This document shows, piece by piece, positions 39,492 through 57,645 of a stretch of 64,000 bases of DNA. Position 1 is the first letter of the stretch. Each line of letters opens with the position of its first letter. The stretch comes from Rotaria socialis (taxonomy: Eukaryota; Rotifera; Eurotatoria; Philodinida; Philodinidae). The position numbers were made by a program, and so were the translations under genes. The notes under the pieces were generated by a model. That model saw only the letters and a program-made list of their open reading frames with translations. It was not told the DNA's origin and did no database searches. The stretch covers positions 222,588 through 286,587 of the forward strand of contig CAJNYU010001119.1 of assembly GCA_905331475.1 (NCBI GenBank). The letters run 5' to 3'.

Positions 39492-42400
39492 ATGTTGCCA
39501 ACAAGTCAGACACCACCGTTACCCTCACAACGAACGTTAATACCAATTAATATTGAAACATTAGCTGGTACATCATTTGAATTACTTGTTTCTCCATATG
39601 AACAAATTCAATCGATAAAACGTAAAATTGAAAGACGAGAAGGTATACCTATACCACATCAACATCTTATATGGAAATCGAATGAACTTGAAGATGAATC
39701 ATGTTTAAATGATCATTGTATTGAAGCCGGAACGACAATAAAACTTGTTTTAGCTATGCGTGGTGGACCTGTTAATACAAAACGTGTACCGATTGAAGAT
39801 AGTTTTATACGAGATATGTCGGAATATATTGAAAGTAGTCAAGACGATTATAGTACTGATTTATTACCATCATCGAATAAAAACGTTACTTTTCTTGTTT
39901 TGCGTGATGGTGATCAATTTAATTTTTTTCAAGTTATCGATAGAGGTGATGGTACTCTCTCACCTTTATCTGGCTCTGTGAGGTATAATTTATGAGAATG
40001 AAACAAAATAATAAACAACCGTATATATGATGGATTGTTTTCTGTTTAGTGCTGCATCAATGTATAATACACACGAAACGGTAGCTGTTGAAACTGACCG
40101 TCAGTATGATGAAAAACGACAAGCTGACGATCGTAAAACAAAGCAAAAAATGGAATTAATTCGATCGAAATTGAAGACACATCCTAGAAAAGTAACCTAT
40201 TGATTATCATTTATTAAAGACAATCACTGATATTAAACTAAGAACGATAGTTTCTAATGGCAATATTATGTTTTCGAATTTCCTACGTTAAATTGACTGC
40301 AAGAATGTGAATCTGATCTTTTAATCTCAAAATTAGCGCTAGATTGACAATATTTAAAACACATGAAATTTTCAGTATACTTCGGGGTTGTACTTCAGGA
40401 AATAGAGTGATTTTTTGAACAAGATTCTAGTATATTGTTTTCACGAGACATTAATAAGATCAAAGTCAAAGCTTGCTTTTTCAACAAATTAGAATTGTTT
40501 TTGAAATTTCATCAATCTTTCTTTTGTTTGAAAGAGTATACTAGATTACAAAGCTTATTTTCTAAGTGACTACTTTTTATTAGATGCTTAATTGGAAAAA
40601 TTTTTCGTTCTTACTACATAGAAAAATAATAATATAAAACCTTGGCAGACCCTACAGTCTAATATGCTCTTTGAAAAAAAAACCAAAAGTAAAACATAAT
40701 TAATAAAGACCCGTAGAGAACTTTCTGCGGATTTTTTAGCAGTTTTTGGTCCTTGTTTCATATGTTTGAAAATTATGATCACATCTCGCTGAAAATTTAA
40801 AAGAATTTTAGTGTTTCTTGAACAAAATTCATTAGAAAGAAATCTATAAAATGTAAATATTCAAAAATAAAAAATAAATCCTTGTGATATATAGAATGGA
40901 AGAAAACAACAGTAAATTTCTTTCAAAATTTTTAGCCGAAAGTCTACAATACAACTTTTTAATACTATGAGAGTACAGTTTTTTGACTTATTTCTCTTTA
41001 TGAATACTAATAGACGCTTGCATTTCCACACACTAGAATACAAGCAGTATGATTAATAACCAGATTGAAACTATAATTATGAAACTATTAGATATAGACT
41101 ATATGAGAGATATCTTTTAATATTTTTATGAAAGCAGAATATTAGCAATTGAAAAATGTCTAAAAATGACCTTGAAAAAAAGCAGACGAAATCCAATGAA
41201 ATCCATTTTATTTACAAAACTAAGCAAGCATGTTTTATGCTGTGCACATAAATACATTGAAAAATGATTGAATATCTTTCAGTGAAGCCAAAAAAGGTAT
41301 AATATGTCCAGTAACTGTACGGAGAAGACTAACAAGAAAAAAGGGCCTGAAATTATATAAATTCTACATTACTCTGCGAGAACGTCGACAATCAAAAGAA
41401 TAAGAGTGTTTTTTTTAATGCAGAAATTGTTTGTTATTGAATGTAAATTAAAGGCTAATCCCTCAAAGACACCGATGAAGATTTGCATAACATAAATAAT
41501 AAAAGTAAACTTGATCCCTTACATTTTGTTTTCTTGTGCCAATCACTTGAGATAGTTGCATTTTTATTTTTTTACGATAATCTTTTTAAAGACCTTTCTT
41601 TTAGTGTTTATTATTCAAAACTTTTTTCTAAGAATGGGCGTGTCGAATATTTCAGACAAACTTTTTTCTCTTCAAACGATACAGAAATTTAATAGAAGGT
41701 ATTAAAGTACTTTATTGTATAATCAATTTTGCACTCTTATGAAATATATATTCGGAACTTTAAATGATATGAGCTGTTAAGAATTTATGAAAAAATAGTT
41801 GAAAGATTTGAAAATAATGGTCAGGCTATTTTCATTACGCAGAAAAATGTCTCGAATAGAAGTAAAGTTTATTTTGAATGCATCAATAAAAAAGCATAGT
41901 CATCAATTTTCTATACGACCTCTCTCTCTTCACACTGAGAAGTAAGCTTTAGACTACAATAACATGTCTGTTTTTGCTTTTTTAAGAGATTTGTAGGATG
42001 AATTCAACTAGTCCTAACCGATAGGTGTAAAACTCTCATTTATTCAAAGAAATCCTCTGCAGATATCCGCCTTTGATATTGATTGGCGTTATTTGCCAAA
42101 AGATGAGTCAGCATGTTTTAATAAAATATCTTAGAGAATTCCAATTTTATATTTCTTTGACTAACCTATCAAGCTAAAAGGCTGTGAATTTGTTTTTTTA
42201 AAAACTCCTGCAATATTCTACATTTCTAGACAAATCTTGGTTCAAAATTTCTACCTAGACCTTTATGAATATACAAAGTTTAGCTCGACTCAATTTCATT
42301 AAAGAAACTTGGAGGCTTTGAAAATAATTACAACTCATCAAAAATGATCTATATCTTCAGATTCTAAAGTACGCTATACATAGAATATAGTCCAATTGAT

Positions 42401-43253
42401 TTCTATATTCTTAAAATTTCAGAGCAAGATTCGAATATGCGAGTTTTTGCGAAAATTTAAACTCTCTGGAAAAAGAGACATACAAAAATTCAATAACTTA
42501 GCTACAGTCTAATAAGAATCTAAGTATTTTCAGATTGTTTGTGCGAGCACTATATGGTATCTGTACATGAAAAATAATTTTGAAATCGAAAATAGAAATT
42601 CAAAGAGAATTGCTCACGAGTTTATTTACTAGTGAACAAGTCTTGAGTTTTTCACTTCACAAAAGCACTAATGGAATTTATACAATAAACAAGAGCATAC
42701 GTGATTGTAAAAAAAAAGATTATTATTCAATTGTGAATCGAAAATATTCGAAACATAATATAATCAAAGAAAAGAAAATGCAACGAATGGAGTTAGAGGT
42801 CTTTAGGGAACTAACAAGAAACATCATTGAATAACAACACTTTGCAATCAAATTCTTAATCTCAACATTTCTATATATATATATATTCATTATTTCTGAC
42901 TTGAGAACCTTTGGCAAAAGCATTAAATACTGATACTATTTAAATATTTAAAAACTTTTGCTAATACTTGTATCGTTCGAAAAAACACGCTTATCATTTT
43001 ATCTGAAATCTTCCAGTACACTTTTTATATTGTCGAAGCCAAAAGTAATCATGATGTCTTTCTATCATAGGATATTCTTCTTCCACCTCGACCACCTTCT
43101 TCATCGAAAAAATCCAAATCAAATTTAATTCATCCTCACCATCCACGTCGTAGTATGCATGTTGATACAAATTCAAATCTAAGCGTTAACGGTGATAATT
43201 CATCAGGTACTTCGTCATTAGAACAGCAACAATTACAATTACAACTACAACTA

Positions 43254-43285
<32 letters not shown>

Positions 43286-45466
43286 TCGACCTTTATCTTA
43301 TTCATTTCCTGCAAACTTTTTTAATACATATAATTTATTATCATCAACCACAGCAGGTCTCAATCGAAATGATCTTCTTCATGAGGAAGATAGCGAAGAC
43401 GATGATGATAGTCATGATGACGATGACGAACAAAAGCCACCAATACAGCAGCAAATCTTTACGTCAAGATCATTTTCACCATCAATTTTCTATACTAAAA
43501 AGCGTAATAATCACCAACATAGTACAACAAAAAAATTACTTAGTCAAGAAACAGCAACGACAACAACCACGACAACCTCAGCTAATGATGCAAGTAGTAA
43601 TGCTGTTTTAGTTGATTATATTCATCGTCGATCGCCAGCATTACCGATGATTCCAACGTCATCACGTATATTATCAGCAACAAAATATGTTAATACATCT
43701 GAACAACCACCAATAAATTCCAATGATAAAGTGCATTCAACCAATGAAATTCTTTATCATCATTCTCGTGCATCACCTATGCTTGAATTAAATGACGATG
43801 AAATTATTTCACCAACAACTATAACTCGAAAACAAACAGCTGATATACAAAGTCGTAATGAAACATCACTAAGTAAACCATTGTGGACTGATGATGATGA
43901 ACAAATAAATGTATCCGATGAATATACAACTGGTGAACGTACATCAACAAGCCAATCAATACTATTTCGTCATCAAAATAGTTCAACAAGTACGACAGCT
44001 CATACACCAATGCCAACATTACCTCTAGCTAACAAAAAATCGTCATTGCCATCAACAACACAAAAATTTTTTCATCATCATCAACCTATAAGTAATGAAC
44101 AACAACTAAATAAACCATCGCCAAGATCATTAGTACCATTATCATTGTCAAAAAATCGACATAAAACATCGAACATAAATTTAACAACATCAACTCAACA
44201 ACAAACATTCATTAGTTCATCAAATAATTCTTCTAATGATCTAATAAATAATGGAAATACTATCAGTACAATTAATAATACTAATGGCACCGATTCTTTT
44301 AACGAACATTTAATGTTGAACAAACGAATTGAAATATTAAAAACACCTGGAAAACAGCAATCACCACAATCAACTGCTCCATCTCCATCTTCATCATCGA
44401 ATACAATTTATCCGCCTCTACCACCACCACCTACTACGTCAAAGCGAAATGTTCCACAAAAAGAAATTAAGTCTGTTCCTACGACAACTACTGTACCGCC
44501 ATCATCTTCCTCTCTTATGCCAATAGATAGTACAAAAGTAACGATCGGTAAGTGAAAAAAGTTCTTCCAAAAAAAAAGAGAAGAAAAAATAACTACGAAC
44601 ATGGCAGCTATGAAAATTGATAAATCATGTTTGTTTTACATAAATTTTATTTCATAAAATAATTTCTATTTAAATAACATTTATAAAACAACAAAATGGT
44701 CTATTCAGTAGTTAGTAAAACGGTTTGATTCATCAAAAAAGTATATTTTATTTATTTCTAGAAACGATTGGCCCAAAAACTGTATCCGCACTACTACGAC
44801 AAAATGCAACTATTGAACCAGTTGATACTTCACGTGGTGTTGGAAAACATCTTGTTTCACTACTAACAACTGCATCAAAAGAAACGACTTCGATAAAAAC
44901 TGGTAGAATTCACATTTCATCTTTTTTTATTCGTTAAATGTCTTGTCTCAATAGGATATAAACAATCATCTCGTGATGCCATCATTGAAGAACGTTATAA
45001 AGTAATGTTTAAAAAAAACAATTCGTTATACTAAACATATTGTTTATTCTTTTCCTTTTTTGTTTTGCTTGCCTTAATAGTTGGACTCAAAATTAAGTAA
45101 TCCGTGGTCCAACACAATAAATAATAATCTTCAATCTAATACCATAACAAGTTACAATTCAAATAAATTACCACCAGTTATTATCAATCGTAAATCAACC
45201 TCAAAGTGTTTTCTATGCAAAAAGAAAACTGGATTAGCTACAACATATCAATGCAGGTATAAAAAAAAAGAGAATAACTATAATTTGTCTATTGTATGCT
45301 TTTAACCTGAACAAATTGATTCTATTCTAGATGTGGAAGTTCATTTTGCAGTGAGCATCGATATCCTGAGGCGCATGCATGTGCATTCGATTATAAAGCA
45401 GAAGGAAAACGTTTGATCGAACGAAATAATCCGTTGATAACTGCTCCAAAATTACCCAAGATCTGA
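39492..45466 (+). CDS. ZFAND4: ZFAND4 (ANUBL1)-type protein: N-terminal ubiquitin-like domain and C-terminal AN1 zinc finger
   Basis: Exons: 39492-39982, 40050-40191, 43071-44547, 44762-44902, 44955-45001, 45081-45256, 45331-45466. The sum is 2610 nt, 869 aa. A ubiquitin-like fold covers about residues 17-90 (IKRKIERREGIPIPHQHLIW). The family signature MRGGPVNTKRVP, then VTFLVLRDGDQFNFF and VIDRGDGTLSPLSGSV, identify ZFAND4. The phase-0 junction 40191/43071 gives THPRK-DILLPPRPPSS. Residues about 212-704 are a disordered Q/S/T/N-rich linker with a polyQ tract near 43240-43284. The C-terminal AN1 finger has ligands C809, C812, C824, C826, C831, H834, H840 and C842. AN1/ubiquitin-like proteins act in protein quality control; the role of this one is inferred. 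The large third intron might tempt one to split it into two genes, but domain order and phase argue for one. Confidence 0.92.
40192..43070 (+). other. 2.9-kb intron of ZFAND4
   Basis: Donor AGAAAA|GTAACC, acceptor ttctatcatag|GATATT, phase 0 on both sides. It is much longer than nearly all other introns in the window. The interior is A/T-rich, with no exon, transposon ends or RNA gene that I recognise. Frames at 41483-41692 and 42580-42834 are lysine/phenylalanine-rich and not supported. Confidence 0.75.
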
Positions 45467-48400
45467 GAAATAAATTCATTCTTATTTTTATATTTACTGA
45501 TACAAATATCTGTCTCTCCGGCACTTTGCTTTTTGCATATACGTGGCATATATACAACATTAATTTTTTTTTCTATAATTAACCGTTTGTTTGTGTGTGT
45601 ACCTTCTTTTCTCCTGCCTGTTATTCAATGCGAGCTTGTGCTTCGTTTTTTTTGTATCTATTCAACGCAAAAACATGCTTAGTTCTTTTCTCTTTCTTGA
45701 TCTTTTTTCTCATCAATAAGGAATCGCGCACGAATGAATCGCGAGAACAGTAGAAAACTCCTCATGCTGAATAGTCGCGCTCGAGGATAAAAGTACATTT
45801 ACACATATTTTTGTATAAAATCTACCATCATATAAAATCTCACCAAATGCATTTGTCGGTTTTTTTCTTCCGGTTTTGTTTTTTTTTGTTTTTGTTTTTT
45901 TCTAGCAGCGCGTTCTTCTTTTTCCATGGTCTTTTGTGCTTGCTAGTGATATTGACTACACCAAATATTGACTCATTTATATTATATGCGCACAAATACA
46001 TTCTGTACAATGATAACAAATATAATATTTAGGAAAAAGAAAACAGAAATTAACGGGAAAAAAGCTAAAAAAGATTGTGATTTTTTTTTATTACTAACTA
46101 CTAAGTTTGGGCACTTTTTTTTATATGAGAATTACATATGATGTGTTTTAGATTGAAATGATAATACAAGAATCGTTCGACTGAACCAATTGGTACGCAT
46201 TTAAGTGTTGTAATTTGATATTGTTCTGCATATGAAATCGTATTGATGAAATTGGGAACTGATTTTCCGAATTATGTATAGTCTAATAATAGAATTCAAT
46301 TCTAGTTGGATTATTTATGATTTAGAAAGTACAAGATTTAATACTTGTAATCCTCGAGGGAAATTAAACTCTAAAATATTCATTCTGAGAGAATTCAAAT
46401 CGTTTCAAATGAATATTACTAACACATAATTTCGATTCATATTTCACGAGTCACGAATGTGTTTCGATTAGATCTATCATAACTATTGTTTTTATAATTT
46501 TTCTACTGTGTAAACTCAAGAATGAGAATTTTTCTTTTATAAGACGAAAATAAACACTCGAGAATATTTTGTTTCTTAAACATTTCTGGAGTATTTAGTA
46601 TTCACTGTAAGAATAATAAATTATTTTCAAAACATTTTGTTCGAAGACATTATAAATATTTCAATGTTAATATGATTTTTGTTACAATATTTCAGAAGAA
46701 TATGAAAGAAAATACAAATATTCTCGATGTCTTTTTTTCTTCCTTTAAAAACTTGAAAGCATCAACAGTGATTCATCGTATTGAATAGAAATGTGTAGCT
46801 TTATTGATACTGTTGTGTTCGGTGAAAGCTGAGAAAATAATTTTATTTTTATTTTTATTCTTAGACGGAATATTTAATCATTCATAAAAAAAAGTAACGT
46901 TAAATAGCTCCATAAGAGTATATTTATTATATTGGATTTTTTTGTTATTTACAAGAACATTTCAAACGGCAAAGCCTGAGAGATTCCTCTTATTTGACAG
47001 TTACTAGTTTTCATTGGACGTTGAGAAAGGCAAATCGAATATCTCAAAAATATGCCATATATTTGTTCATATTTAGATAGATTCTCACAGGACTGAAGTT
47101 TTTCACTCGTAGTCTTTGTTTTTTAACATAAAGAGTTGCACAAAAATAGATTCTATCACACTGCGAGGCTTAACATTCATTTTCAAATCAAGAAAATACT
47201 ATGAGTGTGGAATATATGAAAGAACATTTTCGGTAAGGAAATTAGTTACATGAGCTTCTTCTTTGATGAGGATCATCTTATGAAAGTATTCTATTATTCT
47301 ATTAGATATTTTGTTAAAGTTTCTTCGCAACAGTTCTAAAATATTCTTCTGAGAACTTCATGCAATGCAACTGTTATTGGTTCAAAATTATTCTTGAGAG
47401 AAAAAGCTTAAAATTGACTAGTAATAAAATGCAAGGCGAACACATGAAGATGATATGGAACAGTCAATAAAACTGTATCTGATCACTAACATAGTTCTTC
47501 TAAAAGGAGGTTATATGAATGGAAAAAAATTAATAAACTAAATCATTATTTATTACAAAATAGACGATACTAAGATAGAAAAAAATTAAATTATTCAGAC
47601 GCGATACATACGTATGTTAAAAGATAATGATTGTTTTCAATAATAAGACATTTATGAAATAATAAACAAAAATGATTATGGAGAATTATAGCTTAAATAC
47701 TTTTCCCATGCATGATATATGCTATTGATTGAGGAACGCAGAAAAAAATCAAAAAACTTTAATTAACATGCAATTTAAAAGTTCTTGCAGGAATCCATTG
47801 ACATTGCCTTGATAGTTTTCTCGTTACTTATTTCATATTCACCCATAGAACTCATTAGCTTTATAGTTATTTTGCTTTAACATAGAATTGAATCTTTTTT
47901 CTTTTTGTCTAAGAAAACTTATTTGTTTTTTAAGAACGAATTCTTTAAAGATAATAACAAAAATTTTCAGAAATAGTTATTTATTCAGTCAATCAAAAAT
48001 AGAGTATAGTTGAGGCGAAATTTCGTGTATTAGCTAAAATGAATACTCTTAAGAACTAACAGCGTAGTAGTTCATCATTTAGTACTTTGACTCTACAAAT
48101 GAAATTAGTATTTCTTTTCTTATATTTGAGAAATGTCTACAGATTGATTGACACCCAAGAAGTGACATTGACAAGCGTGTTAATTTAATTGTTGCTAATA
48201 GTCGACAAATATACATGTTATATTCACGAGAATCTAAATAATGCTTCATGTCTATCTTAAAAGTCCCTTAAATATTGATTGCAGTTGATAAGATATAGCC
48301 ATCGAAGAAAAAAAAAGAAATCTTTTCGGTCATAGCTACCCGTTTAGTAGTAATCGAATTAAACGATTTCTTATAGTCTAGTAGAAAATTAAATTTAAGA

Positions 48401-50178
48401 ATTATTCTTGATGAAATATTTCTTAATTTAATCACTAATCAATTCATATTTTTCTTATTTCTTCGAGACTTTATGAACTTTTTACTGTAGATTCCAATCG
48501 TTTTCTTGTATTTCGTTTTGAATTCAATAGACTTTCGAGATAGTTGAATACAAATAGCTAACTATGGCATGTATTCTAATGGAATTTTTCTATTTTAAAT
48601 TTACTTCTAAGTACTTCGTAGATGAGCATTTGAAAAATTGTAATAAACTTTTATAGCAAAAATATATATATAATTTACTTCTCTTAAAAAGAGTCTCCAT
48701 ATTGAAGTAAACCATCTTTTTTCATTCCATTCAATCGTCCTATTTTGTTTTGTGTAATATTTATCTCGATATTTATTTCAGTAACATGCACACAAAAACA
48801 CAAAATAAACCTCTGTGAATACTTTTCAATAGATTAATAATTTAGAATAGTAGTTGTCATCTGGAAAAGTTTCTTTTTGGAAGTCGGCCCAATGAAAAAT
48901 TAATTTATTTTCTTCTTGCTTGAGAATATATGTCAAAAAGAAAAACAAAACAAAAAGAAAAGAATCTATTTTTAAGGGGGAAATTATGTACAATAAGAAT
49001 AGCAAAATAGCGAAACAAGCTTCCGGTAAAACGACTAAATGACAGGAAGCGTAGTCTTTACAAAAAAAGCAAAGTTGATCACTTAGCTGACTAATAAACA
49101 TTTATTTCTATTAGGAAAAAACTTTTGCCTACGGAATCGATCGTTCGAACCATTTCTAGAACATAACAAAGAAAACCAATCAATAATTTTCTATTTCTCT
49201 ATTTCCAGGTTTCACTATGAATTTTTCAAAGGATATTTATTCAACTTATTCAATATGATAAGGGACAGTCGATATTCGTCAAATATTAATCTACCCAGAA
49301 AATTTACTGATAAAAGGATAATTTTATTTTGCTAAGCATAAAAGAAAAACTGAATACATGATTATTCATAGATGAATCAGAGGATCAACATAGACGAAAA
49401 GAATATTCCTTCACATGACTGTTTTGTTAGCAATATATACTATTAGAAAAGTATACTTAGTTCAATCATAAGATGACAATATTGCATATAAATACTTGTG
49501 ATAATTGGTAGTTTTCTATTGTTTTCAACTTTTCATCATGAGCACTGCCGTCTTTATCTCATTCATAGAAAAATATTTGAGTGATAAAACATTAACATTA
49601 TTTTATTATTTCATGTTACTGTGATCAACGCACGTTTGTTAACATATTAGAAACAGTCGAATGCATCCTATCAAAGAAAGAAAAATAGCTAAAACACAAG
49701 TAAAAAAGAGACTATTAAGGACTTTTGATGCGCTGTAAGAATGGAAATGTTGCATTGGTTTTCCTTTTTTTTCCTCCCGCTCTTCTAATGTTCTTCCCTG
49801 TCGTCGACTTTTGTCACAGTCTTTCTCTGCCGAGACGTGATCATGAACACTGTCGTTATTTTTTTCTTCTTCTTCTTCTCTTCTACTTTGCCAGAGTTTA
49901 TTCGTCTCAAACAAGTAACGACACTGTAAAACAGCCAGACTATCATAGACTACAAGCTTTTTCTCCAGATAATAATCTGCTTATAAATAAACTACTATTC
50001 ATATATTTTTTTGTCATATGAATGAGAAAAAAAAACACTAGAATTATTTTATTCTATTTTTTTATTCACATTTTTCATTTGTTATAAATTACTTCTAGCA
50101 TGACACTACTATTACTACTACTACAACAACGTAAATAAACAGTATCATACAGTAACTGATTACTCTTATTTTAGATCA
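45467..50178. other. Non-coding stretch between ZFAND4 and NSF
   Basis: About 4.7 kb. The left part (45540-45930) has long T-rich tracts with CG-containing patches (atcgcgcacgaatgaatcgcgag) and probably includes the ZFAND4 3' end. The middle is A/T-rich with nothing recognised. The right part (about 49725-49900) is less A/T-rich and close to NSF, so it is a candidate for the NSF promoter or an upstream non-coding exon. Confidence 0.5.
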
Positions 50179-54686
<4,508 letters not shown>

Positions 54687-55381
54687 ATAATAAATATTTT
54701 CATTCTAATGAACATCTATACATTTCCAATAAACATATACACAATGTTTCTTTTGTCTGTCCGTCTGTCTCTCTCGCTCTCTCTTCTTATCTGTTACCTT
54801 TATCAGTGTTGTTTGTTTCGTGTAATAAGGACCATTTTTCTTTATTCGATATTTATTTTATGATGATGTTATTAGCTGTGCATATAAATTGATGTCACCT
54901 CTGTCTTTTTTTTGTTTGTCGTTGTAGAAATTAGTCTTTTTCCTTTTCAAGAGAATGGCCAAAGGTATATTTATTTGAGAACTCTAGTCAATTAATTTGT
55001 GTACTTTTTTTGTGATTTAAATATGTGTTGATGCCGTTTACTTTAGTATTTATTCGAAGGCGCAATTTTATTTTATTTTTGTAAGATTTTAAGTAGTCTA
55101 GCATTCCGAACTGTCGAATACGTGAGATACAAGACTGCAGCAACAACACAAAATAACCAAATATTGATTCATTCCTATTGCATAATAATTTCTAGTCTTA
55201 TTGTCATTTATTACCTTTCATTTTTTTTTCTACACATTGAAATCCTGTTTCAACATACAGTTTTCCTTATTTTTAAATATAATATATATCCTGTCTATAC
55301 AAATGATTTTATTCATCTGTGTGCATTTTACTAGTTTTAAATCATCCTCTAGATTAATTTTATTTCTGAATAATAATAATA
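54687..55381. other. Intergenic stretch NSF to V-ATPase subunit e
   Basis: 695 bp between stop and next start on the same strand. AATAAA-type signals shortly after the NSF stop (near 54688 and 54728) are candidates for polyadenylation. An acceptor-like catcctctag lies about 30 nt before the V-ATPase e start codon. Confidence 0.5.
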
Positions 55382-55756
55382 ATGGAAAAGTTCGGTGTTG
55401 CTCTTATTATATTTACTCTCTTTTGGGGTTTAATTGGTATTGTTTTACCATTTTTAATTCCGAAAGGACCAAATAAACGGTAAAATTTTTATTATAGCAT
55501 TGTATTAATTTTTCAAATGAAATTTCTTTTTAGTCTTATTCAAATTATGCTAATATTAACATCGGCTTGCTGTTGGCTATTGTATGTTAATTGATTTTTT
55601 TTTATTTCGTGTATACGAAAGAAACTGCAACTTGTATTGTTCTTTTATTCTAGTTGGTTATGCTTCTATCTTCATCAATGGAAGCCATTATTTGGACCAC
55701 AACTTAAAAGTACTGAAGCTCGTATTTTGCGTTCTCTCTGGGGTCAGGAGTTTTAA
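55382..55756 (+). CDS. ATP6V0E: V-type proton ATPase subunit e (V0 sector, ATP6V0E-like)
   Basis: Exons: 55382-55479, 55534-55581, 55654-55756. The sum is 249 nt, 82 aa, typical for subunit e. Two membrane helices are visible: GVALIIFTLFWGLIGIVLPF and the segment around QIMLILTSACCWLFWLCFYL. The family signatures FWGLIGIVLPFLIPKGPN between the helices and PLFGPQLK after the second are both present. Subunit e is a small hydrophobic component of the membrane V0 sector of the proton pump that acidifies endosomes, lysosomes and secretory vesicles. It follows NSF on the same strand. Confidence 0.95.
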
Positions 55757-55965
55757 ATATGTTTTTTTTTCTAAACACACATATATCTTTCCATTTTTTT
55801 TCTTTGTATTCATCTTCTTGTGAAAATAAATTTACTTATTCCGAAATGTCTTATCATACAAAGATGATTCAGTATGGTACAAAATTTCCATTCCTATGCG
55901 TCCTTCGCCCCTCTTCGACACTTATTTTTTCTTTTTTCCCCTCATATTCTCTATTAGCCATTGTT

Positions 55966-56003
<38 letters not shown>

Positions 56004-56255
56004 TATACTATAAATGTGCATGGGTTTCCCTTGATTTCTATGTACTTATCGAAGATGCATTTCTATTTTTTGCACTCGTTCTTCATTATATCATCGTTAG
56101 CATGTGGAAAAAGATTGTTGAGAAGAAAAAGAAGACGATGGAGAATAATAATAATAATAATATTAATAATAATAATAGCAATAAACAAGGAATTATTTTT
56201 CTCAGTTTATTTCTTTTCAGATTTCTTTTTTGTTTATACACTGTAAAATCGAAAA
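55757..56255. other. Intergenic stretch V-ATPase e to MGST3, with GTC and AAT microsatellites
   Basis: 499 bp. It contains a (GTC)n run at about 55965-56002 and an AAT-rich run at about 56143-56180. A polypyrimidine tract ending ttcttttcag lies about 36 nt before the MGST3 start codon. The frames seen through the GTC repeat (poly-Val, poly-Arg, poly-Ser) are artefacts of the repeat. Confidence 0.6.
55965..56002. repeat. (GTC)n trinucleotide microsatellite
   Basis: About 12 consecutive GTC units are directly visible between two genes, in the 3' flank of V-ATPase e. Confidence 0.95.
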
Positions 56256-57645
56256 ATGAATCTTAGTATTAATACGCCAAAATTTATCACTTTTACTCTA
56301 TCGCGAGAACATGGACTTGCAGCTGGTGTAGCAGTATCATCATGGTTTGTCTTACAATATATGGGAGTGAATGTAATGAAAGCTCGTAAAAGGTAAATTT
56401 GTACCAATATGGATCGACACCAATTTGTTTCTCGTGAGCGTCGTCTTTCTTACTCGAATTTGTATTCTGATATTCAGTTATAGATCGAAGAGAGTTGTTA
56501 TGTGGAAAAAACAAATAGTATCAGCATTAGTCATATGTAATTATAAATTAGTATTATTGATAGCATAGGATTATTTTCAATCAGCAGAAGTCATGCGACT
56601 ATCTCATTATCGTAGAATGAGATTATAAGAAAATTTCTTCAAGAGACAATACAAAGTTTGGACAATTTTTCTAGTTTAATTCAATACAAATGAATAATTT
56701 TCAATAATTATAAGACGGCCGCACACTCTACACTTTTCTGATTTAGCGGCCTCTACTGACAAGTCAAGAAGTGATTGTTGCAGTACTTAGAAATCATAGC
56801 AAGAACAACCGAGTACGATTATAATATATTAGACACAAAAAAAGAAAGATGATAATAGTATTTTAAAAGTTCTTTTTTATATGGTGAACGGTAGAATAGC
56901 TTTTATACATATTTAAATCGATCGATATTTGTAATTGTATGCATGGTAGAAAATCAATGTTAATACTTGATGCTATTTTGATGTAGTTTGATTTACTGAT
57001 AATGTAGAAATAATAGTATTAATATGAGTATCTATGTTAAATCTAAACAAAACAAAAATCTACCAATCTAACTTACTCATGAGTTTATTGAAACTTCAAA
57101 CTGCTCAATTAAAAATCATGATGATTCATGTTCTCATACATATATTCTCATTTAATAAAAGAATCTTTTCTTTATTAATATCCTTCTAAATTATTTTCAT
57201 TTACAATTCTATTTAGATATAACATCGAATATCCAAAACTGTACGCTGCCGAATCAGACCAAGAAAGCAAAACATTTAATTGTAAGTTTCTACATTCATA
57301 TAGTGTCGAAAAATTTATTTTTAAACTTTATTTAGGCATTCAACGTGGTCATCAACATACACTAGAAGTCTATCCAGAATTTCTTCTAATGTTAGGTTTG
57401 GGTTCAATTAGATATCCACTTATTTCATCAGTTGGTGGTGTTATTTGGTTAGTTGGACGAATAGTCTTTTTTCGAGTACGTTAGAGATATTTTTCTTTGA
57501 TCAATTTCTAAATTTTATTTGCTTTCATCAGGGTTACGCAACAGGTCATGCTGAAAAACGTCGTTATGGTTCATTTGGTTATTTTGGATTGTTTACAATG
57601 ATGGGCTGTGCCATCAAATCAATATATGATTTAATTAGAGCTTAA
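56256..57645 (+). CDS. MGST3: Microsomal glutathione S-transferase 3 (MAPEG family)
   Basis: Exons: 56256-56392, 57217-57281, 57336-57475, 57532-57645. The sum is 456 nt, 151 aa (human MGST3 152). MAPEG features in order: a first membrane helix (AAGVAVSSWFVLQYMGVNV), the polar loop KARKRYNIEYPKLYA, and the signature FNCIQRGHQHTLEVYPEF. That signature carries the conserved Arg and Asn/Glu-type residues of the glutathione-binding site. Further helices and GRIVFFRGYATGHAEKRRYGSFGYFG follow. MGST3-type enzymes are trimeric membrane proteins that conjugate glutathione to lipid electrophiles and reduce lipid hydroperoxides; that activity is known for the family and not demonstrated here. The first intron is long (56393-57216) and without recognised content. 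Confidence 0.95.
56393..57216 (+). other. 824-nt first intron of MGST3
   Basis: Donor AAAAG|GTAAAT, acceptor ctatttag, phase 2. A/T-rich with no exon or RNA gene recognised; the only less A/T-rich patch (gacggccgcacactc, near 56713) shows no repeat structure I can define. Confidence 0.7.

Noticed and set aside
40050-40203. A stop 12 nt past the donor suggests a short ubiquitin-like-only gene ending at 40203.
   Set aside because: AGAAAA|GTAACC is a good donor. The frame continues in phase to DILLPPRPPSS at 43071, and the AN1 finger expected for ZFAND4 lies downstream on the same strand.
43369-43611. An alternative plus frame inside ZFAND4 exon 3.
   Set aside because: It is an out-of-frame shadow of the linker. 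The main frame alone joins both neighbours in phase.
49639-50021. Complementary frames upstream of NSF, one rich in Glu/Lys.
   Set aside because: They overlap on opposite strands, are low-complexity, and sit where the NSF 5' region is expected.
55759-56266. Frames with poly-Val, poly-Arg or poly-Ser before MGST3.
   Set aside because: All arise by translating the GTC microsatellite in different frames.
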